A stretch of 64,000 bases of DNA from Pocillopora verrucosa (taxonomy: Eukaryota; Cnidaria; Anthozoa; Scleractinia; Pocilloporidae). Each line of letters starts with the position of its first letter. The first letter of the stretch is position 1. Location of the stretch: positions 1,530,836-1,594,835 of the forward strand of contig NC_089315.1 of assembly GCF_036669915.1 (NCBI RefSeq), given 5' to 3'. Below are positions 38,201 through 50,400 of the stretch, piece by piece. The position numbers were made by a program, and so were the translations under genes. The notes beneath the pieces were generated by a model. The model saw nothing but the letters and a program-made list of their open reading frames with translations. It searched no databases and had not been told where the DNA came from.

Positions 38201-41200
38201 CCCTCAACTTGTAATTATTGTGAGATGGGATTTTTTTAATATTCCTTAGAGACATTAGGACCCCAAGGCTTTAATTTTCACTATTCATTACATGAGAATA
38301 GTTGATATGAAACAGTTTTAGTTTTATAACAAAGAGGAAGTTTGAAACTTGGAAGCAATTTACCTTTTGATGATACTCTTGGTATTAATTTGTTTTAAAA
38401 TTAAAAAAATAAATATATTATAAATAGTCTTACATTTGTACCATGAAAAATTTACTTTCTTTTGTTGCTGTCTGATAAATTGATTTTGTTGTTGATGACC
38501 ACTACGCCTAGCACATCAAAGACAGATAAATTTAAGCCACAGAAAATTGGTGGGTTTTGTGAAGTGGATGCTAGTGCCCTCAGTGAAGAAGGAAAATACA
38601 GAATGGAGCTTAGTTCATGGTAAAATCATATTTTTGATGATAGTCATTAACTGCAAATTATGGACTAATCAACATACCTTATGGTGCTGTTCATCTGTGT
38701 GAATGGTATTTGCATAATTTAGTCTATACGAAAATAGAAAATTTAACCATTTTTATCTTTTTTCTTTGTCAATGAGTATACTATAATACTGTAATTATGA
38801 AGTGAAGATGAATGGCAAAAAGTGATGGAGAAAGTTAACTGTTAAATTAAGTTTGAACCTCACGGTTAGTAATAAGCTTCACTATCTTTCCCTAATTCCT
38901 TGTGTTATTCCTTTTTCCAGGTTAAATGAAGTAGAAGATTTCTCTTCCTTGTCCTTTAAACCAAACCAGGAGGAACACTGTGATATCCTGGTGGAGAAAC
39001 CTACTTTCTTCATGAAATTAGATGCAGGTTTGTGTATTTTCCATTTAACACCTGTAAAGCCTGGTTTATACTTAGGACACAATGTAACCATCGCAGAATG
39101 GTAGAAACGTCAAGAAATAACGAAGAGACCAGTTTTTTCTTTGTCATTGTGTCTCTCATGTATCACCTCTGTAATTAACATAAATTTAATATTAATTATT
39201 ATTGAGTAGATTTTTTTTATTGCAGTTGTAAACATGTACCATCACTTCTGTGATTTTTTCAACTTGTATGTCACTCAGCATGTGAATGGATCGTTTGATA
39301 CTGATGTCAATATTGTACTGTGGGAAAAGGTTTGAAAGATTCCAAAGTTGTTCATCATACTAGCAGAGTCCTGACCCCAAGTAGTCAAGAGATAGTGATT
39401 ATTCTAAGTTTACTCCATCTAAGGATTAACAGTTTCACTAGGTTTTGGGTAATATTAATGCTAACAATCTCTTGGGGTCTTATTGTGGTGCAAGGCAACA
39501 TGGAAGATTAAAGTGTAAGCAGTAATACAAACCATAGACTGAGCTTATTAAGTTGTACAGAAAGGCTTCTCCCCTTTACTACATGTGTTGTGATTGTGCA
39601 AACAAAACTTTCAAATACACATGCAGTATCTTTATGTTAATAGTAAAAAAAATAAGTGTTATGAGCCATACACAACATACTCAGAAAATAAAGCCCTAAG
39701 CACCTTCAATTTTTAAGGTCTGTTTAATGTGTTTTGGCCATTCACATTTAGGATCAGAATCACCAAACAAAAAAAAAAGATATTGTCTTTACAGCTTACA
39801 AATAAGTTTCCCTCCATCTGATTGGCTTAATTGTTCTTCCAGATACAACAACATTTTAGATTAATTTTAAATATTTCCAGGGTTCACAGTTTTCTGGGTT
39901 TCAATGTAAACAGAAATATTCCAGAGTTCTCCTTATGTCCTACACCTCTTTTCTATCTCTTTTGTTGTCATCTGATTTTGTGAAATTGATTTTTTTATCA
40001 AGCATGCAAGACGAAGTTTGGGGAACTTTGGAGTAACATGGAAAGTGTTTTCATCAAACCCTATTCTTTATCTTGGAAAGGAATATGAAAACAAGAGGGT
40101 AAATTTGTTGTTGTTTAATGTGCTACAACTATTGAAAGTTTACTGGAGTATTCTTGCCTCGCATATCTTTTAATATTAGTTTAATTTGTGTTTGTAGGTG
40201 TGTTTTAAAGAAGCCATCTTTGCCCTTCTGCCAAGAATGGTGTTTGGACTGTACTACAACACACCTCTTGTTAGTTTTCTTTATTTTTCTGTTTGTTAAT
40301 ACTATATGTGATCATTTTAGGTTACACTGTAACTTACAATAGTCTATTTCATTGTTAAATGCCAAGCTTAAGCCTTTCAACCAAACAAGAGTTAGGCTGA
40401 CATTTGCATTGTTTAGATAGGGCTGAGAGACTAGTTAGCCAATGATCTAGTGGCTCTACATTTTATTTGAATACAGAATCCTTTTTCACCATTTATCTAC
40501 AAAAATGTTTTAATAGTCAGAGATCGTCTTTAATTTTTCCAGACTCCAGGTTGTTCCAAGAGTGGTCTTTTCAAAGCATTTTCCGAACATGTCATGGGAA
40601 GACTGGGCATTATCCAAGAGAGGAACTTGCAGGTGAAGATTGTGTTTTCCAATGTTTTTTTCCATTGCGGTATTGTTATGATTGTATATTTCTACCTATA
40701 AGCACAGGTGGCCTTAAAGCTCAAGTCTCAAGAAAAAGCAAACTATTAATCATGAAAGTGTCATGTATTGGCATTGGCAGCATTGTCATGCAGCTGTGGT
40801 TTCTAGCAATTTCTGTCATTTATTAAGCTTGCTTTTCCATCATTGTTATTCCTGTCAAAAGACAGTCAAGCTTGACTTTGTCTTGTTGACATGTTCAGAA
40901 AATTCCATCACTGTTATTCCTGCTTGACTTTGTCTTGCTTGACATGTTCAGAAAATTCCATCATTGTTATTCCTGTCAAAAGACAAAGTCAAACTTGACT
41001 TTGTCTTGTTGACATGTTCAGAAAATTCCATCATTGTTATTCATGCTTGACTTCATCTTGCTTGACATGTTCAGAAAATTCCATCATTGTTATTCCTATC
41101 AAAAGACGAAGTCAAGCTTGACTTCATCTTTGACAGGAATAACAGTGATGGTAAAGCAAGCTTAAAACAGCAGAAATTGTTTGAAACTACAACAGACACA

Positions 41201-44200
41201 GAGGATGTCTGTAAGTTTTATGTGTGAAATGTTCATATTTCGAAATATTTAGCATTGTAAATCTACCATGTTTCATTCCCCATACTTCTCCTTATAACAT
41301 GTTCAAATTCTCAATGGTTCCTCACACAACTTAACACAATGCATGATGCTTTCATGAATTAATTGCTGGCTTTTTCTCAAGATATAAGCTGGGGTGGCCT
41401 GCACTATAAGAGGCATTTTGCAACATACTTGTAATGTCTTAGTTAGTTTGTTTGGTTTTGTGCAGAATATTTTGCACTTTGATGAAGGAGTTATTTTTTT
41501 GAAATAATTGTGGTGCTACATCACTGGGTGAGTATAACAAGATAATTTGGTTAATGTAAACTGGCCACTTAAGATTTTATAAGCTGACGTTTCAAGTATC
41601 ATTAGCTGTTTGTTTGAGCAAATGCCATGATAGGTAGATGCTTGAAACGTCAGCTTAGAGACTCTTTACAATGGCAAATTTATACTGTCAACTCAGTTAA
41701 TGAAACCAAATTATCTTGTTATTTAACACTTTTCATTTACATGCCTTATCTTTCATTTACCATTATTAATTGCATGCTGAACTCCACTGATCATGTCATC
41801 ATGATCAATGCTCAAGCCCTGAATGATCCACGTTGCATAACGATCTCAGGCCAGGCACTCTCACAGTGCATCTTTCCACCCAGGAGTATAACTGCGTAGT
41901 CACCAACCTTGTGTCATGGCTACCTGTGATGGACCAACAGCCAACTGGTAATACACTTCTGTCAGTGCTTCATGCTTTAGAAGCTTCCTCAGTGATGAGG
42001 CACCAGGCTGATAAGACTTGCTCAGACCAACTATGTAACGCTATTAAAATACACTTCAAGGTAATAGGATAAAGTCTTTTTATTTTCAGAACAGCAGTGA
42101 ACCAATTCGTATAACATTGCTATCCAGAGGGACAAAATTTAGAAACATTTTAAATGAGAATGAGGTGACTTGAATTTGTTTTTCTTTACTGTTGCATTTC
42201 TGGACTTTTATTACAATTAACTTAATTTTAAAAAAATTGAAATTAAATTTGTTGGAGGAGAGGTGAGAGTATTTGTTGGGGAAACATCAGGTTTTTGACA
42301 ACTTACATGTACATGTATCATCAATTGCGATGAGTGCAGAGGAAGCTGTTGATAAGGTTTTTATCCCAAGGGAAAGTATTCCTATCGATTTTGGGTTGCT
42401 ATATGTACATCTATGTATGTCCTGCTATAAAAATGTTAAATATAAAATACACTCAGCGGCATTTTTGACCCCTCCCCCTCCCCTCCCTCCTTCCTCATTC
42501 TAGAAGAGGAGCTTAAAGAACTATCCCTTCCCTATTTCTGCCTTTTCATTTTCAGAAACTGACTTACTTATAGTGGTTGGAATCATTGACAGTCATTATG
42601 TGATGATAGATTTTATTTTTATTCAAAGCAGTTAATTTTTTTTTGTTTTAGTATGCCTGCCTGAAAAAACAAATTATATCTTTCTCTCTTTTCCTTTTGT
42701 TGTCCAAATTGCATATTGGAGAGGGATGTAGCAAAAAGTTATTTTGGGGGTTATTAGTTAATGAGACAACATTTGCACCTTGACCCAGAGAGGAAAGAAA
42801 TGTTGGCTCTGAAAGAATGTCATGTTCCCAAGTATTTTTTTTAAATTTTGTTTGGCAGATTATTCATGCTTTGGATACATACCCTGGAGTGAAGCTGAAT
42901 GTCTCACAATATTCTTGGTATTACTCAGTTGTGGAATTTTTTTGTGCTTTATATTTCTAATGATTTTATGGCTTCTCAATTCTTCAATTACACTGTAAAA
43001 ATCTGCTCCTAATCATTAATAGCAGACAAGTGCAGATAATTACATAACAAGAGTATACCTCATCTTCTTACAAATTGTAGTTCTAACTTCCAGCTCCAAA
43101 TTTAGAAAAGTATACCTTGTTTAGTGCAGATGGTAACGATGATCTTTGGAAGTTGAAACTGAAAGTGAAGGATGTTGTCCAATAAATGTAATGCAATCTA
43201 TAAAATTTAACGTTGTCCAAGAAACTACTCTTTCTACCTAATAATCAATACATGAGCACCTTTATTCATCCATTTCTTTTCAGGGATATGCCGTTTGCTG
43301 AACAACTAAAAGTAAGTTTAATGTTTAATCGTGAACATCAATGGTGACCTCTTGGTTGGTTTGTTTGTTTCAATAACACATTTTTGTACAGAAATTTAAT
43401 TTCTTTTTTTGCATCTTTGTCATGAGAAGTTTTTCCTTCCTGAACAAATACCTAAAGCAACTTTCACTGTTTTACGATTTTTAATATAAATAATAGCTAT
43501 AACGTTTTTACTCATGTTAAATTTTTTATGTATTTAGCGGAGCCATAACACAGATATATTTATTGGAATGCACGGTGCTGGTCTTTCTCATGCCCTCTTT
43601 CTCCCAGACTGGGCTAATCTCTTTGAGCTGTAAGTAATATGACGCATCTAAGGATGTTCAAAGGCTTTCTTGATTTCCTTTCTTTCCAGTAAGTGAGCTA
43701 TGGTAATCTCTAGCTAGTACTTTTAGTATAGTTAGCATAGAATATTTCAGTGTTATTCATGAGGGTTTTTTTTCTCCCAAGTTACAACTGCGGTGATGTG
43801 AATTGTTATCGAGATTTAGCACGACTCAGGTACGTAAAGTTCCTTTTCACGTTTTTTCATTTGGGTTTCAATAATCCCCTGAAAATCTAAAGAGCACTAA
43901 TTTGAACTTCAAACTGTTTCTCTCTGAAATATGTTTTTTCAGGGGAGTCTCTTACACTACTTGGGAAAACGAGGACAAAGTTGTTGAACACACTGAGGTA
44001 ACAAGCATCTTCGATTTTTTAATTTTTATCCTTTGATGTCTGGTTTGCGGAATTATTTCCGTGCAAAGTGAATATTAGGCCTTCATTCTTCTCTGTATTC
44101 CATTCAACAGCTGAGATCAGACTTTTCTGGTGGAAACAGTTCTATTTCTTCCATTCTTAGAATGGTTGTGGTGAATTCATAGCAGTAGGCGTAGAGCAGG

Positions 44201-44392
44201 AACGTACACTTACTAAAAAAAAAACATATTTATTTATTTTGTATTTTTCAGGAACTACATCCACGGTATAGTGATCATCCCAAGTTTAGAAACTACGCAT
44301 TTGATGTGCGTGAATTTATGAGGCTTGTGGAACGGACAGTGAAAAAAGTGAGACAATCTATAGATGAGTACACAAAGAAGCGTGGTAGCTGA
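35271..44392 (+). CDS. EOGT: EOGT copy C, intact EGF-domain-specific O-GlcNAc transferase
   Basis: Seventeen exons join in phase to give 519 residues: 35271-35441, 36236-36351, 37144-37246, 37679-37773, 38512-38619, 38921-39027, 39226-39329, 40003-40098, 40198-40269, 40543-40632, 42090-42164, 42859-42917, 43284-43311, 43538-43629, 43782-43829, 43943-43997 and 44252-44392. EOGT (GT61 family) transfers GlcNAc from UDP-GlcNAc to Ser/Thr of EGF domains in the ER lumen. Visible landmarks are a signal peptide (1-19), the NCWGYEPGC region, [80 protein letters not shown] and [18 protein letters not shown]. Human EOGT is of similar length (about 527). The end is KKRGS, with no KDEL/HDEL-type retrieval signal, unlike human. 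POMGNT2 is a relative, but motif order and signal peptide favour EOGT. Confidence 0.93.
36795..36950 (-). repeat. Foldback repeat family 1, copy in EOGT C intron 2
   Basis: It is homologous in position and sequence to 7996-8140. It keeps the CCCTTCTTCAGGG end, which copy A has partly lost. Confidence 0.7.
40700..41405. repeat. Inverted repeat with expanded tandem core in intron 10 of EOGT C
   Basis: This is the same foldback element as 12841-13545. The left arm is shortened by well over 100 bp. The core (about 40840-41130) has grown to about five units, each with GACATGTTCAGAAAATTCCA followed by TTGTTATTC and, in several, CAAAAGACAAAGTCAAACTT or the like. Copy A has two such units. Confidence 0.75.
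41480..41700. repeat. Foldback repeat family 1, diverged copy in EOGT C intron 10
   Basis: This is the counterpart of 13595-13830, with AAGCTGACGTTTCAAG mirrored by CTTGAAACGTCAGCTT about 50 bases further on. Confidence 0.65.
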
Positions 44393-45516
44393 CATCAGGA
44401 AACTTTAATGCGTCAAGAAACAATGTTTCACTGGAGGCTAAAGCCCAGAGTGATGCAAACTTTACGTCACCAGATCGAGGACCCTCGACGTCAAAGAAAG
44501 TCCAGAATCCATCGCCGGGGAAAACATTTAAGTCACAACTCAGTGTAAAACCTCTGAGATCCCCGTGCCTTAAAGGATGGTCTTAATTTCTGGTTTCGAG
44601 GGAAACCGTTGGTTTGTTTTCCTAAGGGTCAGAGCGAAATGAACATTGAGGCTCTCGAGAAAACAAAACTAACTACTCCCATCGAGACCGGATTTTAAGC
44701 TTAGAGGAATAGATCGAAAGATAGAAGGAGACAAATCTTAGCAGGTGAAGATAACTGCAAACGTGACAACAATGGCAGCTTTTGAGTCTCCATTATTTTT
44801 CGGTTGTTCATGCTCGAGCAACTAATCGTGTCTCGGTTGGTTAAAGGTATCGACTGCCTTGACAATCACCAATTATGGTCTCGTGCTCGACAGTGAACGC
44901 TTTGCCCATCCAACATGATTACGCAAAACACCGAAGTTAGACCGCACACAGGTTCGTTCTTACTCCCAGTCAAATAAGGTATCTCTTAGTGGAATAAAGT
45001 ATCTCCACAACATTTGCATTTCTTCTTCTTTTGGTTAGTTGTCTGAGAACACCTTCTGCTCCTACAAGCTTCATCGTTCATTATGCCAGCTTTACTAGAC
45101 CATTCAAACAGAATGACATATATATGTAAACTGTCCATCTTTAGCGATGGATGTGTTATCTCTGACAAATTGCTGAATTTCACGGGCGAAGAGTGATTTG
45201 TGTATTACGATGATCCACATATTGATTTGAAAATATTCAGTGGTATCAAAGTCTACAGTGCATCTGCTTTTATGGGTCTGTAGCCTATACCAAAGCCCTG
45301 GTAAAAAAAATGCGGGCGGAAACAGCGGAGTCAGGCCTGTATACCTCTCATAACCACAACTGTCGTTCATACCTTCCATCCCTTAGTTTGTAATAAGCTG
45401 AGAAAAGGTCGGCCCAGGCTCCGCTGACCGATAAATCAAAGTTAATTTATTCCACCAAATTGTAACGCAATCCAACTCGACCATCATGCGGTGAATCAAT
45501 CTTGGTGGCGATCGAA
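44393..45516. other. EOGT C 3' flank and ACSM upstream region
   Basis: No gene is supported. A possible polyadenylation signal AATAAA is at 44993-44998, 600 nt past the EOGT stop. Minus-strand open frames at 44986-45379 show no recognisable domain. The final few hundred bases should contain the promoter of the ACSM gene, and the cassette homology ends somewhere in this interval. Confidence 0.45.
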
Positions 45517-47397
45517 ATGCGGCTGGTTTGCTTAGCTTCAGCGCTTAGGTTTCGCTTTCAATCATGGAGATCATCTAGGATACACCATGGGTCTATTGCA
45601 GCAATTGATTGCATCCTTTCACGGTGGAATTCTGGACATGTTCACGCAACAACACCGCCAGTGTTTGATTCGAAAGTTGGATTCACGGACTACGAGAAAG
45701 AGCGGAGAGAATTTCACATCAGAGTTCCAGAATACTTTAACTTTGCCAATGTTCTTGATGAATGGGCGCAAAAAGAGAAGGTTTGAACGAAAGTTTTCTG
45801 ATACCGAGTTATTGTTCTCTAATTCGTCTCGGTTGATCGTCTAATTTGTCAATGAATGTGAAAGTCAAAGTTCAACTGATTTGGTTGATCAGCGGCACGC
45901 GAGGTTTAAACGTCTCAGCTTCAGTAACCATTTGTTTCAAATTGCCAATTTTTTCTTCATGAAAGCCTTCAAGGTCGGAAATTTATGGCACGAGTTAAGT
46001 TTCTAGTGGCTTGATTCGACGGAAAACTTAGTTACAGCTTTCTACGGCAGGCTTAAAATGATTCATTTTCAGTTTTGAAATTCTCATGGTACACCAGTGC
46101 GTTTTAAAATTTAATCAACACAAAAACCTAGCTTCATATCTTAAAACAATAGATCACGTAATGCGCGATCATTTTGCTTAATTTTGAATCAAAATGGGTG
46201 AAAATTCCGTTTTGTGGAGTTTACGTGACAGCATCATTGTCACGTAACTGTTTTCGTTCCATATAATCTCGAATTTACATGAGCATGAAAATTCACCTGT
46301 GTAAAAGAAAGATGATACGTCGCTCGCTGTAAAACCTACCTTACAAACGCAGAACTATATGTCAAATGATATTCTAAAACTTCTTGAAGAAATTTTGTCC
46401 TTCTCACCTTTGCGAATGGTGAATTGTGGCAATCCAGTGCACTCCCTAAAACTCAATTTAATTTTCACAATTTTTTCGTAAACTTCATTATTTCTTAGAC
46501 AGGAGAACGAACAGAAAATAACCCAGCCTTCTGGTGGGTCGACGATAAAGGAAAAGAAATAAAATGGTCATTCCAGAAACTTACAGAAAACAGCAGAAGG
46601 TGAATATTAAGAATGCATCACGTAGCCCGTAATTTTTGGTACTGAGACTTTATCAGTTGAGGGGGCAGCAAATTAAGTTGTGTTTCATACAGTGAAGAGC
46701 TGATCTCAGTAGATTTGTCATCGGCAGTTCTTATTTCCAAAACGTTTATGGTCTCCTTCAGTGAACTTGTGAAAGGATGTAGCTGCATGTATCTTCTCCT
46801 TTTATTTTCAAGAACTGCGAATATTCTAGCGGGTGCATGTGATGTCCAGAGGGGGGATCGTGTCATGGTCATTTTGCCGAGACTTCCAGAATGGTGGCTC
46901 ATCAACATCGCTTGCCTACGGACAGGTATAAACTGGTAGTGATAATATATACTTTCAAAATCACATCATTTCGGATACCACCTAGATTTGTAGCACTATG
47001 CCTTATTCCCTTTGCTCTGTCTGTAAATTGAGGTTTCAATCAGGTGTACATACAGATCTTTCCCATTTCTGTATATCTTCCGTTTTGAGGTGCACATACT
47101 TAAATTTGGTCGCCTTTTATCAGCATTTGACATTTTGCAAATTAGCCATTGTAGCAGGACAATAAAGCATGAGAGTTGCAATCTTGCACGTTACCTTTGG
47201 TTTTTTCTTCTGTATTTTTTATTCTCACATCTCTTATGGACAAAGCACATGTCTTTCAAGTCCAAAGAATCCGATTATTTATTAGGTAATTTAGTGTTAA
47301 CAACTGAGTTGAAAACGTAAATTGGCCACCGTTTTACTCTTTACGGTGGCCAATTTATGTTTTCAACTCAGTTGTTAACACTAAATTACCTGCTATG

Positions 47398-47442
<45 letters not shown>

Positions 47443-50400
47443 TTTATTCAATTATTTATTAATTTCTCTTTAGTTTGTCAAGTAACGCTTATTGCGTGAC
47501 ATCTCAAGGTCTATGGAGAAGACCAGTTAGTGATATGTTGGGTTGATTTTTTTAAGGAACTATTATCAGTCCTGGATCAACTCAGTTACGAGCGAAAGAC
47601 ATCGAGTCACGGCTGCTGGCTTCTAAGGCGACTTGCATCATTGCAGACCAGGAAAGTGCTGCGTTCGTCGATGAGGTACATTATTGAAAGAGTTAGGTGT
47701 TATGGCGGTTAGACTTAGTCGCAAAACACAATCTTATATTTTGCTTTAAAAAATAAGATGAATGAAATTAATATTTTGCAAAAAGAGAGAGCTCTTTTTT
47801 TAAGCTCTCAAGGTAAAAAAAAAACAAACTTTTTTTGCATATCATAAACCACTTACTGGTTAGAGGCGACAAAACGGAACCTGTTTCAACTTCTTGGCAG
47901 AGTCGTGTATGGTTACTTTGTTTCAAACTGTGCTGAAATGGTGTGAATAGTAAGATTATTCTTAACAAAGGCAGTAGGTTACTTCTCTAAGAAAGTCAGG
48001 ATAGTCTGTGAAATTATGTTGAACTTGTATGCAGTTATCAGCAACTCGTCGGAAACAAAAGAGATATTAGGTGAATCTTGAAAGTCAAAAAAGTTTTTGA
48101 GGTCCTTGATGTTGAATGATAACATTGTGAATAAATGGTCGGTAGATGATCAACCAGAAACGACGTGGAACTGCATTAAATTTGTCTAATAAAATGTTGA
48201 CAGCTTTTCTCTTTCATTGAAGGTTGCTAATTGTTCACCATATTTGAAATCTAAGTTACTCGTGAAAGAAGATGAAAAGACTCCAGACAGGTAAAGACAG
48301 TCCTTTCTTGGTGTCATTATATCAAATAATACTCAAGGGTTATATTGACTTAAGCATTTTTTTGTGTTTTAGGAGAGGGTGGCTTCCTTTCCAAGACCTC
48401 TACGCTCAGGCTTCAAATGAGCATCAAGTAAGTACTCTTATTTCCAACAATTTGTGGATATCAATATACTACGATACTATTTTTAGAGTAAGCTCTTCGA
48501 TTTGGTGAAGATCCTGCCGTTTCATTTAATTATCTAGGCGAATTCTCTCTCTGTGTGAACACGAGATATTAGGTGTTGTTAAATGTTTTTCAGTGCGAAG
48601 AAACACTGAGTAACGAACCAGTGACGGTGTTTTTCACAAGTGGAACAACAGGACTCCCAAAGATGGCAGAGCACACACACGCTAGTTGTGGTTTGGGGCA
48701 CATTACTACTGGAAAGTAAGTCTGATGTAGCGGTCAAGACTTATAGTTGCACATTATTGATTTCATCGTAACTTGCCGGGCACTGAAGACTTACGCTGGT
48801 TATTTCAAGGGGATTTTCTCAAGACCACTTCGCCTTTTCTCACGTTTTCTTGTGGTTGGTAAGGTAACGAGATATGACGTCAAGAAGTGATATCAGGTTA
48901 TCATTGAAGTCAATTTCATGTTTTCTTTATTATTTTTGTGGAAAATGATACGACAGGCACCCAAAGAGAAAAAGAAAAAGCTCAGAATGAAAAATGTTGA
49001 AATAAGATGTTTCCGTCTGTTGATGGCTAACTTTGAAAGCAAAATCCAAGAAAATGACTGTTAGTTAGCGTGTCCGTAGGTAAAGCAGTTTCATTTCATT
49101 TTAAAAGCAAACCTTCAGTGTTGTTCAAATTTCACTGACACTGTTTTAACACTCATGATTTATCGAGTAGCCTGTATTCGCTCAGTTCGAAATACTTTTG
49201 CTTCGCTACACAGATTTTGGTTGGACAATATTCCAGAGGATGTCCATTGGAACCTCTCTGACACGGGCTGGGCAAAATCTGCGTACAGCAGCTTTTTCGG
49301 CCCATGGTCTCAAGGTGCCTGCGTATTCGTGTACCATAAGGCACGTTTTGAGCCCGTATCTATATTAGATGCGCTGCAAAAGTACCCAATAAGCACGTTT
49401 TGCTCGGCCCCCACAGCCTATCGAATGATGATCCAAGAGGACCTTAGCAAATACAAGTTTCCGTCATTGAGGCACTGTATAAGCGCAGGAGAGCCTTTAA
49501 ATCCTGAGGTCGGAACTGAGTGGCGAGAGATGACTGGGCTGGAGATAAGAGAAGGATATGGTCAAACTGAAACTGTAAGTTTAGTCAAACAAGAAGATGC
49601 GATCAATTTTCCTTACGTACACAAATGAATCCCCCTAGTAGGACTACGCTAACTTTACTTTCACAACAGTTTAGTCCTCAGTTAGGTACAAAAAATGGCA
49701 TTTCCGATTATGTTTCTACAGTAAATCGGACGATATTTTTCTGGTGATGTTATTTGGCAGCAAACAGTATTAGGGACTGTCACTTCATATTAAGCGCGTT
49801 GGCACTCTAAGTAACTGGTTTGTACACATAGTGTAAGAACATAGACAGTTAATCTTGACCTCAAAATAACCGTAATCTAACAAATTGGCGATTCTTTGAT
49901 ATATCAGAGGTCATATTTTCTAAATTTCGTTTTTTAACTTAAGACCCTGCTGTGCGGCACCTTTCGTTGCCTCGAAAATCGGCCGGGATCCATGGGTAAG
50001 CCCGCGCCAGGATGCAACTTAAAGGTTGGTGAATTTTCCAGTTATATTTGTCCTTTGAAGCAAGTTTTTCATTTGATACCGACGGGTGGTGTTAGTGGTT
50101 ATGATGGGGATTGTTTTATTGTACAACATGTCCTTTTTGGCTCGATGTCAAGGAATCATTCTCAAACTTTGTGGCACCAAACCGCAAACTTTGGGGAAAA
50201 AGTTGAGTTCGAAGCATTGTAAACAGATGAATGCAAATTTGATAAGATATAAAAATTTTAAACGAATGCTGTAAAATTAAAAACGGGAATTAGTTATCTA
50301 TTTATCTCCAGCTAACGGTCACTCATTTAGAGTTATTATTTGAGTTCATACGGCATAAAGAACGTAATAAGTCTAATTTTTTAGATTGTGGATGAACAAG

